DNA of 5,661 nt from Actinomycetota bacterium (GTDB lineage Bacteria; Actinomycetota; Humimicrobiia; Humimicrobiales; Humimicrobiaceae). The stretch lies in contig JAMCVO010000702.1 in assembly GCA_023475715.1 (NCBI GenBank), forward strand, positions 1-5,661. Reading direction: 5' to 3'. The position numbers and the translations under genes were made by a program. Under the pieces are notes generated by a model that was not told where the DNA came from, made no database searches, and saw only the letters and a list, made by a program, of their open reading frames with translations. This document shows positions 1 to 4,634 of this stretch, piece after piece (the stretch's first letter is position 1; each line of letters begins with the position of its first letter).

Positions 1-236
1 GAGATAATAATTTAGTATTGTTCCCATATAATATTTTTTTTGATATACAAATCAGGCAATATAATCAGGTGATTTCAAAAGTTGCACAAAAATATGAAGT
101 AAATTTAATTGATTTATATACCCCAACGAAAAATGATTTTGCAAATCGAACTAATTTTTATTCAGTTGATGATTTTCATCCGTCCGGCGAAGGATATAAA
201 ATGTGGGGTACACTAATCACATCAAAGGATCTTTAA
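1..236 (+). CDS. SGNH/GDSL-type esterase, C-terminal fragment (5' end outside window)
   Basis: The frame is open to the left edge (first complete codon at position 3) and ends with TAA at 234-236, so about 78 C-terminal residues are visible. Near the end it has the motif VDDFHPSGEGYKMWG. This matches block V of SGNH hydrolases, where the Asp and His of a DxxH motif complete the Ser-Asp-His triad; HPSxxGY is typical just after the His. The nucleophile Ser (GDS) block and the Gly and Asn blocks would lie upstream, outside the window. Before the motif comes a pattern (QYNQVISKVAQKYEVNLIDLY) typical of the last helix and strand of this fold. It ends 1 bp before an acyltransferase-3 gene; such pairs commonly transfer or remove O-acetyl groups on exported glycans. 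The TTG at 18 is not a plausible start because the domain clearly extends upstream. Family is fairly sure, substrate unknown. Confidence 0.75.
   Translation, partial: DNNLVLFPYNIFFDIQIRQYNQVISKVAQKYEVNLIDLYTPTKNDFANRTNFYSVDDFHPSGEGYKMWGTLITSKDL
224..230 (+). promoter_or_regulatory. Shine-Dalgarno site of the acyltransferase gene
   Basis: AAAGGAT, containing AAGGA at 225-229, lies 8 nt before the ATG at 238, which is standard spacing. It overlaps the last codons of the esterase gene, as expected for an internal operon gene. It is the clearest ribosome-binding site in the window and supports the ATG at 238. Confidence 0.6.
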
Positions 237-237
237 T

Positions 238-1380
238 ATGGAAATAACAATTACAGACATACAAAATCAAACAACATTATTTTTAATTATTTTAGGCATT
301 ATCCTTCTGTTTACTATGAGGAAAAGAGTTAGCCCTGCTTTTGATATGGCTGTAACAAATGAGATCAAAGGAATAGGGCTTTTAATGGTGCTTTTTGCCC
401 ATATAGGATATTTCCTGATTTCTGATCATAATTTTTTATTTCCTATTTCTGTTGGTGGGGGAATCGGAGTTAATTTATTTTTCTTTTTATCAGGTTATGG
501 TTTGTCTGTATCCGCCCTAAAAAATAGGCTTTCGATATTAGATTTTTATAAAAAAAGAGTTGTTAAACTTTTTATTCCTTTATGGATAATTCTTAGTGTT
601 TTTTTGCTAATGGATTTTTTTATTTTAAACAGGGGATATGGATTTACTGAAATCTGGCATGCTTATTTAGGGTATTACCCAGCTGCTAATCTTAGGTGGA
701 ATATAAATTCACCTTTATGGTTTATTACTCCCATAATTTTTTATTACTTAATTTTCCCACTGATATTTAATAAAAAATTCCTTACACTAACAGGCTTACT
801 CATGATGGTTGTCAGCTATTTTTTGTTGTTTAATGAGTCTGTAATTACCTTTTTGGTTTCAAACGATATTTTTAAAAGTGATGTTTTAAAACTTTACAGG
901 ACCCATTATATTGCCTTTCCAGCAGGAATGATTTTGGCTGACCTTGCCTTTAATAAGCCTGCTGTTGCTAAAATATGGTCCTCAACTTCTGCGTTTTTAG
1001 AAAGACAGCAAATTATTAAACAAATACTCGCTTTAACGACTTTAATTGCAGCTGCTTTTGTCAGTTGGCATACAGCCGTATATTCCGGAGTTTTTAAAGG
1101 GGATATTGTAGAGCAGAACTACAGTCTAGCAACGTGTACAGCATTAATTTATCTATTTGTTTTTAATAAAGTTAGGTTTGGAGTATTTTCAATTATCGGA
1201 ATATATTCTTATGAAATGTACCTTATCCATTGGCCACTTTTGTCCAGATATGAGATTTTTTACCGGTTTCTACCGCCTGCACTAGCAACACTTGCTTATA
1301 TTGTATATTTCCTTTTATTAGGATTTCTTTTAAATAAGATAACGAATTTTATTTCCTCCAAAGTCTTAAGGATAGTATAA
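238..1380 (+). CDS. Acyltransferase-3 family integral membrane O-acyltransferase
   Basis: A 380-residue polytopic membrane protein with about ten hydrophobic segments, fitting the acyltransferase-3 (OafA/YrhL, PF01757) family. These enzymes pass acyl groups, usually acetyl, across the membrane onto surface sugars. Visible family features are the conserved His in LFAHIGY (H55), the FFFLSGYGLS block (residues 81-90), the basic KKRVVKLFIPLW segment that begins the next helix (about 105-116), PLWFITPIIFYYLIFPLI (159-176) and the C-terminal SYEMYLIHWPLL (324-335). The usual R-x10-H motif of the first core helix reads K44-x10-H55, a conservative substitution. A short extra helix (about 12-28) precedes the core. 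There is no fused SGNH domain; the partial esterase gene 1 bp upstream probably supplies it in trans. The acceptor glycan cannot be read from the sequence. The start is supported by AAGGA 8 nt upstream. Base composition is very AT-rich. Confidence 0.88.
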   Translation: MEITITDIQNQTTLFLIILGIILLFTMRKRVSPAFDMAVTNEIKGIGLLMVLFAHIGYFLISDHNFLFPISVGGGIGVNLFFFLSGYGLSVSALKNRLSILDFYKKRVVKLFIPLWIILSVFLLMDFFILNRGYGFTEIWHAYLGYYPAANLRWNINSPLWFITPIIFYYLIFPLIFNKKFLTLTGLLMMVVSYFLLFNESVITFLVSNDIFKSDVLKLYRTHYIAFPAGMILADLAFNKPAVAKIWSSTSAFLERQQIIKQILALTTLIAAAFVSWHTAVYSGVFKGDIVEQNYSLATCTALIYLFVFNKVRFGVFSIIGIYSYEMYLIHWPLLSRYEIFYRFLPPALATLAYIVYFLLLGFLLNKITNFISSKVLRIV

Positions 1381-1381
1381 T
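1376..1381 (+). promoter_or_regulatory. Putative -10 box for gpmA (leaderless start)
   Basis: A perfect TATAAT overlaps the stop codon of the acyltransferase gene and ends 6 nt before the gpmA ATG, placing a likely transcription start at or next to the start codon. No convincing -35 hexamer is seen 16-18 bp upstream. The only Shine-Dalgarno-like string (AAGGA at 1368-1372) is 15 nt from the ATG, too far to be ideal. Read-through from the upstream gene remains possible. AT-rich DNA gives chance matches. Confidence 0.35.
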
Positions 1382-1387
1382 TTAGTT

Positions 1388-1999
1388 ATGGCATACCTCG
1401 CGCTGGTTCGACATGGTGAGTCAACATGGAATGAAGTTGATGCCTGGACAGGTTTAACCAATATCGGTCTTTCTGAAGAAGGTTTTAAGGAGTCGAAAAA
1501 GGCAGGAAAGCTACTAAAAGATATTAATTTCCAGATAGCATTTACATCCAAACTTATCCGAGCAAAACAAACACTAGAGGAAATCCTCGATGTTTTGAAT
1601 ATTGAACATATACCAATTTATGAAAATGCAGCCTTAAATGAACGAGATTATGGTGATTTTACCGGTAAAAATAAGCTTGAAGTTGAAAAGGACTACGGAG
1701 AAAAAAAATACCATGATATTAGAAGAGGATGGGATGTGCCTATTCCCAACGGTGAAACTTTAAAAGACGTTTATGAGCGGGTTGTTCCTTATTATCAAGA
1801 ACATATCTTACCAAAGCTCAAAGCCGGTAAAAATGTACTTGTTGCGGCGCATGGTAACAGCCTGAGGGCATTAATTAAATACCTGGACCATATTTCCGAT
1901 AAAGATATCCCTAATTTTGAAATGGAAACAGGAGCTGTATTTGTTTATGACATAAGTCAGAGTGGTGAGGTTATAGGAAAACAGGTAAGAATTCCTTAG
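1388..1999 (+). CDS. gpmA: 2,3-bisphosphoglycerate-dependent phosphoglycerate mutase (compact form)
   Basis: This 203-residue histidine-phosphatase-superfamily enzyme should interconvert 3- and 2-phosphoglycerate in lower glycolysis, in the cytosol. The phosphohistidine motif LVRHGEST (R8, H9) is followed by AWTGLTNIGLSEEG, typical of dPGM. R58 (SKLIRAKQT), E85 in LNERDYGDFTG (the acid/base) and H155 in AAHGNSLRALIKYL complete the expected catalytic set. METGAVFVYD near the end is also dPGM-like. E. coli GpmA is about 250 residues. The shortening lies mainly after RRGWDVPIP (112-120), which joins almost directly to NGETLKD, so the usual PPxxxxHP...DPRY insertion of classical dPGM is absent. 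Some small bacterial genomes carry this compact form. A broader-specificity phosphatase is possible but less likely given the dPGM-specific blocks. ATG at 1388 is the only sensible start. The TAG stop overlaps the opposing gene's stop. Confidence 0.88.
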   Translation: MAYLALVRHGESTWNEVDAWTGLTNIGLSEEGFKESKKAGKLLKDINFQIAFTSKLIRAKQTLEEILDVLNIEHIPIYENAALNERDYGDFTGKNKLEVEKDYGEKKYHDIRRGWDVPIPNGETLKDVYERVVPYYQEHILPKLKAGKNVLVAAHGNSLRALIKYLDHISDKDIPNFEMETGAVFVYDISQSGEVIGKQVRIP

Positions 2000-2457
2000 C
2001 CACCGAATTTTGAAGACTTTCGGTTCAATTTTGCAGTATAAACAATTTCCAAAAGTTCCCCGTCTTCACCCTCAATTTCGGATATCCCGGACATTCGTTG
2101 AAATTCCCTGAGATAATCAGATAAAGATGCTTGATTTTCTGACATTTCTGACTTTAAAGTTTTAACTTTCTCAAACAAATCTGCAGCCTGGGGTTGTTTT
2201 AAAATTTGCTGTTTGGTGGCTGATTTTACCCTGGCAGCTTCTTTGGCAGCTTTGGCATGAGTTACATATGTTTCATCATTTTCAAATATATCATTTAAAG
2301 CTTCTTGAAATTTTTGAGCGGCTTCTTTTTGTTTATCCAGGGTGGAAATCAGATTTTTTATCATTCCTTCCATATTCAAAACCAGCTCTGAGGAATCGAC
2401 TTTTTTGGCGTCTACTGCAGGTTCGTCATTATTATCCATGTTTACCAATATAGACAT
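1996..2457 (-). CDS. Small coiled-coil protein of unknown function
   Basis: A 153-residue, soluble, highly charged protein rich in Ala, Lys, Glu and Gln. Residues 28-60 and 67-122 look like long helices likely to form coiled coils (for example KQKEAAQKFQEALND and AADLFEKVKTLKSEMSENQ). It ends in a short beta-like segment, GELLEIVYTAKL, and a basic tail KSSKFGG. There is no signal peptide, membrane segment or Cys, and I recognise no enzymatic motif. The pattern QQILKQPQAADLFEKVKxLKSE followed by SLSDYLREFQRM is one I associate with uncharacterised proteins of CPR genomes, from memory only. ATG at 2457 is the longest start, but ATG at 2439 (residue 7) may be the true one because it lies 7 nt after a TATATT box paired with an upstream TTGACG. 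Neither has a clear Shine-Dalgarno. Its TAA overlaps the gpmA TAG in the shared TTAG. Confidence 0.7.
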   Translation of the reverse strand: MSILVNMDNNDEPAVDAKKVDSSELVLNMEGMIKNLISTLDKQKEAAQKFQEALNDIFENDETYVTHAKAAKEAARVKSATKQQILKQPQAADLFEKVKTLKSEMSENQASLSDYLREFQRMSGISEIEGEDGELLEIVYTAKLNRKSSKFGG

Positions 2458-2476
2458 TTTTTGCTGCTTGCGTCAA
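2447..2476 (-). promoter_or_regulatory. Putative promoter of the coiled-coil gene
   Basis: On the minus strand TTGACG (2476-2471) is followed after 18 bp by TATATT (2452-2447). The predicted transcription start then falls close to ATG 2439, which would give a leaderless message starting at codon 7 of the longer frame. The -35 box is embedded in the small palindrome CTTG-CGT-CAAG (2467-2477), a possible operator half. Prediction by eye only. Confidence 0.4.
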
Positions 2477-2494
2477 GATGCCAAAACACTCCGT

Positions 2495-2521
2495 TGCACG
2501 ATTTATTGCGTGATTATTGCG
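2495..2521 (+). repeat. 27-bp direct repeat, copy A (upstream of fic)
   Basis: Identical over 27 bp to 3621-3647 and in the same orientation. It starts TGCACGATTTATTGCG and ends in ATTATTGCG; identity stops abruptly on both sides. This copy lies in the intergenic region between the coiled-coil gene and fic and includes the first of two tandem TTATTGCGTGA motifs and most of the second. Confidence 0.85.
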
Positions 2522-2524
2522 TGA
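2503..2524 (+). promoter_or_regulatory. Tandem 11-bp motifs, likely operator of fic
   Basis: TTATTGCGTGA occurs twice in perfect tandem (2503-2513 and 2514-2524). A degenerate element, TTGCACGA, lies just upstream (2494-2501). The 11-bp period puts the units on one face of the helix. The array lies immediately upstream of a TATAAT box (2532-2537), where it would overlap the -35 region, so a bound protein would probably block or control the promoter. The Fic protein's C-terminal winged helix makes autoregulation a reasonable guess. Confidence 0.5.
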
Positions 2525-2528
2525 TTTA

Positions 2529-2537
2529 TGGTATAAT
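2529..2537 (+). promoter_or_regulatory. Putative extended -10 promoter of fic
   Basis: TGGTATAAT is a perfect extended -10 (TGn plus TATAAT). Transcription would start near 2544, giving an untranslated leader of about 18 nt before ATG 2562. A second, weaker candidate, TGTTAAGAT (2546-2554), ends 7 nt before that ATG. No strong Shine-Dalgarno is seen. Confidence 0.5.
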
Positions 2538-2561
2538 ATCAACTGTGTTAAGATAAAAAAG

Positions 2562-3620
2562 ATGTTCAAACCCAATTATCAAATTACCTCAAAAATACTG
2601 GCAGATATTTCTGAAATTGCCGAAATCAAGGCAGTTGTTGAAAGGTCAAAAGTATTGCCTTTAAATGAAGCGCAACTAAAACGTCAGGCAATTGTCAGGA
2701 TGGCTCATACTTCAACCTCAATTGAAGGAAATCCTTTAGCCGAATTTCAGGTTGATAAGGTTTTGGCAGGTATGTCAGTCAACGCCGACAGCAAATCTAT
2801 TCAAGAAGTTAAAAATTACCAAAAAGTGCTGGCTGAAATAGAAAAAATTGCGCCCGGTAAAAAACCATTAACTCTGGAAGGAATTTTAGCCTTACACGGA
2901 TTGATGATGGATAACTTACTGGAAGAGGGGAAAACCGGACATTTCAGGCCCGGGCCTATTTATGTTATTGACGAGTTGGGAGACGGCCGGGAAAAACTAC
3001 GATATGAAGGTCCGCCGTCTGATAAAGTCGCTTTCCTGATGCTTGAACTTCTTAAATGGCTACATGAGGCAGACAAGCAAGAAATGCATCCTGTTATTAA
3101 AGCAGCCATATTTCACCTGCAGTTTGTAACCGTCCATCCTTTTGCTGACGGAAATGGTAGGATGGCACGCCTTTTAACAACCTTGATTTTATATAGGGAC
3201 AATTGGGATTTCCGCAAAATTATCGTGCTAGAAGATTATTATAACCGGGACAGATTAGCCTATTACAATGCTTTAAACGAGATTCAAGGCAATCATTATC
3301 ACGAAGGTGAGGACTCTACCCATTGGATTGAATATTTTGTAACAGGATTTTTGGTGGAAGCAAGGAAAGTTGCTGAATCTATTGCTCAAATCGGGTTTGG
3401 AAAGGTTTCTGATATCTCCGAGCAGGTATTTTTGGATAAAGACGAGATTAAAATTATGGATTTCCTCTCCACAACAGGCAGGATGACAAGCGGGGATGTG
3501 GAAGATATTTTGGGAATTGCCAAAAGGACTTCTCAACTTAAACTCAAAGGCTTGGTTGAGAAAAAACTGATTGAGGCAAAAGGCAAAGGTCCCAGCACTT
3601 ATTATGTTTTGAACTCCTGA
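2562..3620 (+). CDS. Fic-family protein (class II AMPylase-like) with C-terminal winged helix
   Basis: A 352-residue Fic/DOC-superfamily protein, predicted to transfer AMP (or another nucleotide moiety) to a target hydroxyl. The N-terminal region (about 1-90) carries the inhibitory-helix motif [ST]xxxE[GN] as STSIEG (51-56), making it a class II Fic whose E55 should hold it autoinhibited. The Fic core (about 105-240) has the flap around TGHFRPGPIYVI (125-136) and the complete catalytic motif HPFADGNGRMAR (192-203), so the enzyme looks active. Residues about 290-350 form a winged-helix/HTH-like domain (SGDVEDILGIAKRTSQLKLKGLVEKKLI) that may bind DNA. There is no separate antitoxin gene, as expected for this class. 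ATG 2562 is preferred over an in-frame TTG at 2517, which lies upstream of the promoter's -10 box and adds residues unlike the family. The gene is bracketed by a 27-bp direct repeat whose second copy starts right after the TGA. The target is unknown. Confidence 0.88.
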   Translation: MFKPNYQITSKILADISEIAEIKAVVERSKVLPLNEAQLKRQAIVRMAHTSTSIEGNPLAEFQVDKVLAGMSVNADSKSIQEVKNYQKVLAEIEKIAPGKKPLTLEGILALHGLMMDNLLEEGKTGHFRPGPIYVIDELGDGREKLRYEGPPSDKVAFLMLELLKWLHEADKQEMHPVIKAAIFHLQFVTVHPFADGNGRMARLLTTLILYRDNWDFRKIIVLEDYYNRDRLAYYNALNEIQGNHYHEGEDSTHWIEYFVTGFLVEARKVAESIAQIGFGKVSDISEQVFLDKDEIKIMDFLSTTGRMTSGDVEDILGIAKRTSQLKLKGLVEKKLIEAKGKGPSTYYVLNS

Positions 3621-3647
3621 TGCACGATTTATTGCGTGATTATTGCG
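3621..3647 (+). repeat. 27-bp direct repeat, copy B (downstream of fic)
   Basis: Perfect copy of 2495-2521, beginning on the first base after the fic stop codon and ending 3 bp before the stop of the convergent Nudix gene. It carries one exact TTATTGCGTGA (3629-3639) and a degenerate second unit TTATTGCGCAA (3640-3650). Lying between two convergent 3' ends, it has no obvious promoter role, which favours a boundary or recombination scar, although protein binding here is not excluded. Confidence 0.85.
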
Positions 3648-3650
3648 CAA

Positions 3651-4055
3651 TTATTGAAATGGGTTATAGCCTTGAGCCAGTAAATTTGTGATCGGTAAAA
3701 ATAAAGGATTTGGCAGATCATCCCATGCAAACCAGCGCCATTCTTCCAATTTTTCCGGTTCTGTGTTTTTTACTTCACCGCAATCAAAGTCGCAAACCAC
3801 AAATACTGTTACATAATGTTTCTTTTCATCCTTAAAAATATCATTCGTAACTGTAATAAATTTAACATTTTTTACTGAAATTAATGTTTCTTCAAAGACT
3901 CCGCCACCCATCTTTTCCGGAATGGTTTCTCCAAATTCAAGGTGTCCACCGACAAATGCCCAAGATTTTTTACCATGCTTACTTTTCCGTTTCCCAAGAA
4001 GTACCTTATTGTCTTTCTTAATTATTACTCCTACTCCCACCCGTGGATGCTTCAT
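3651..4055 (-). CDS. Nudix-family protein with a disrupted Nudix box
   Basis: A 134-residue protein with the overall form of a small Nudix hydrolase: strand VGVGVIIKKDNKVLLGKRKSKHG, then SWAFVGGHLEFGE, a later KHYVTVFVV strand, the EPEKLEEWRWFAWDDLP segment (98-115) and the LFLPITNLL tail. The Nudix box GX5EX7REUXEEXGU begins normally (G37, E43) and keeps E55-E56, but the central Arg-Glu is G51-G52 and the later Gly is L58; the usual Pro of FPGG is V35. Loss of the first Glu of the metal-binding cluster should abolish or strongly reduce Mg-dependent hydrolysis. The altered stretch coincides with one arm of a perfect 25-bp inverted repeat shared with the upstream gene. The length of the box is unchanged and the frame is open, so it may be a recent loss, a non-catalytic Nudix protein or an artefact. 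It starts 4 nt after the membrane-protein gene's stop, so the two are probably co-transcribed. TATACT (4067-4062) also lies 6 nt before its ATG. Confidence 0.82.
   Translation of the reverse strand: MKHPRVGVGVIIKKDNKVLLGKRKSKHGKKSWAFVGGHLEFGETIPEKMGGGVFEETLISVKNVKFITVTNDIFKDEKKHYVTVFVVCDFDCGEVKNTEPEKLEEWRWFAWDDLPNPLFLPITNLLAQGYNPFQ
3898..3922 (-). repeat. 25-bp inverted repeat, arm 1 (inside the Nudix box)
   Basis: Its reverse complement is identical to 4168-4192 over 25 bp, with mismatches immediately outside both ends. In the Nudix gene it encodes the end of I45 through the start of V53 (P46-E-K-M-G-G-G52), that is, the part of the Nudix box where Arg-Glu is expected. Confidence 0.9.
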
Positions 4056-4059
4056 CGAC

Positions 4060-4572
4060 CTAGTATACCCGAAAGTTTGCCCTTTTTTTAAGATGTATAA
4101 AATAATGCTTGGGCTTAAAGTTAACCAGGTACAGGGAAATTAAGACATTGATTAAAAAATATCCGAGTTCCGGAAAAGATGGGTGGCGGAGTAAATTATA
4201 TCCGTCAATGGGTAGTAAAATTACAGTGAGTGCGACCAAAAGATCTAAGCCCCAGTGTCTTCTTTGATAAAGCCCCACAGCGCCTATTACTTTGACAAAT
4301 CCTAAAGCCAGAAGTACAAAAACTACATATGCCTGGTGTTCAAAAAAGTAGGGAATTGTTCTTTGTAAAATATATGCCACCAGATCATGCGAGTTTTCCA
4401 AAAGCTCGTCATTTCTTACTTTCATATAAAAATCAAACATCTGTCTACCTCCGAAAAATATTCCGAACCCTAATAATATTTCAAAAATACCGAGAATAAA
4501 TTTGTAAAAAATAATCAATTTTGAAACATAATATTCCTGCTCAAGCTTATCTCCATTATTTCTTTTACTCAT
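4060..4572 (-). CDS. Four-helix integral membrane protein, DUF2127-like
   Basis: A 170-residue membrane protein with four predicted transmembrane segments at about 18-40, 81-101, 108-123 and 134-152. A charged N-terminus (SKRNNGDKLEQE) and a basic C-terminal tail (HLKKRANFRVY) suggest both ends are cytoplasmic. The pattern LGFVKVIGAVGLYQRRHWGLDLL followed by a short loop and a final helix LINVLISLYLVNF resembles uncharacterised DUF2127 membrane proteins; this is by recognition of the pattern, not by search. No catalytic motif is seen. The loop RHPSFPELG (129-137) includes residues 128-135, coded by one arm of the 25-bp inverted repeat. It fits the fold and family well, so this gene is probably the source rather than the recipient of the shared sequence. 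It is first in a two-gene unit with the Nudix gene (4-nt gap). No Shine-Dalgarno precedes ATG 4572; TATAAT lies 8 nt upstream. Confidence 0.75.
   Translation of the reverse strand: MSKRNNGDKLEQEYYVSKLIIFYKFILGIFEILLGFGIFFGGRQMFDFYMKVRNDELLENSHDLVAYILQRTIPYFFEHQAYVVFVLLALGFVKVIGAVGLYQRRHWGLDLLVALTVILLPIDGYNLLRHPSFPELGYFLINVLISLYLVNFKPKHYFIHLKKRANFRVY
4168..4192 (+). repeat. 25-bp inverted repeat, arm 2 (inside the membrane-protein gene)
   Basis: Perfect inverted partner of 3898-3922 across a 245-bp spacer. On the coding (minus) strand it encodes residues L128-E135 of the DUF2127-like protein, in the loop between the third and fourth membrane helices. Confidence 0.9.
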
Positions 4573-4580
4573 ACATTCTT

Positions 4581-4586
4581 ATTATA
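4581..4586 (-). promoter_or_regulatory. Putative -10 box for the DUF2127-like/Nudix unit
   Basis: A perfect TATAAT on the minus strand (4586-4581) lies 8 nt before ATG 4572, so transcription would begin at or just before the start codon. No good -35 hexamer is visible. It shares the 62-bp divergent region with the zinc-ribbon gene's promoter. Confidence 0.4.
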
Positions 4587-4618
4587 CCCAAATACCCCTT
4601 TATTTTAAAAAAAATAAA

Positions 4619-4627
4619 TGATATTGT
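4619..4627 (+). promoter_or_regulatory. Putative extended -10 box for the zinc-ribbon gene
   Basis: TGATATTGT resembles an extended -10 (TGn plus TATTGT) and ends 7 nt before ATG 4635, again predicting a leaderless transcript. There is no Shine-Dalgarno in the AT-rich stretch before the ATG. Weak on its own. Confidence 0.3.
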
Positions 4628-4634
4628 TAATTTC

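Noticed and set aside
1366..1551. Minus-strand frame opposite the start of gpmA, and similar short frames at 2268-2453 and 2342-2524
   Set aside because: They overlap better-supported genes on the other strand and show no motif or ribosome-binding site.
2517..2561. N-terminal extension of Fic from TTG 2517
   Set aside because: The extension is coded across the operator and the -10 box and adds residues that do not resemble Fic N-termini; ATG 2562 fits better.
2495..3647. CRISPR-like repeats
   Set aside because: Only two copies exist, 1.1 kb apart with a gene between them; the internal 11-bp units have no spacers.
3273..3650. Minus-strand frame opposite the 3' half of fic
   Set aside because: It lies antisense to the strongly conserved Fic C-terminal region, has no family-like motif, and is explained as a codon-bias shadow.
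3621..3660. Intrinsic terminator between fic and the Nudix gene
   Set aside because: The only palindrome is the short ATTGCGCAAT, with no GC-rich stem or U-tract; the repeat explains the sequence better.
3922..4143. Plus-strand frame between the inverted-repeat arms
   Set aside because: Antisense to the Nudix N-terminus and the membrane-protein tail; low-complexity composition and no start signal.
3898..4192. Invertible DNA switch between the 25-bp inverted repeats
   Set aside because: Inversion would flip the Nudix N-terminus together with the end of the membrane-protein gene. The membrane protein would then read into antisense Nudix sequence with a stop after about 32 codons. Both genes would be broken and no alternative product arises; no invertase is present.
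4521..4634. N-terminal extension of the zinc-ribbon protein
   Set aside because: It would run through the divergent promoter region and overlap the opposing gene, adding hydrophobic residues before a ribbon that starts naturally at ATG 4635.
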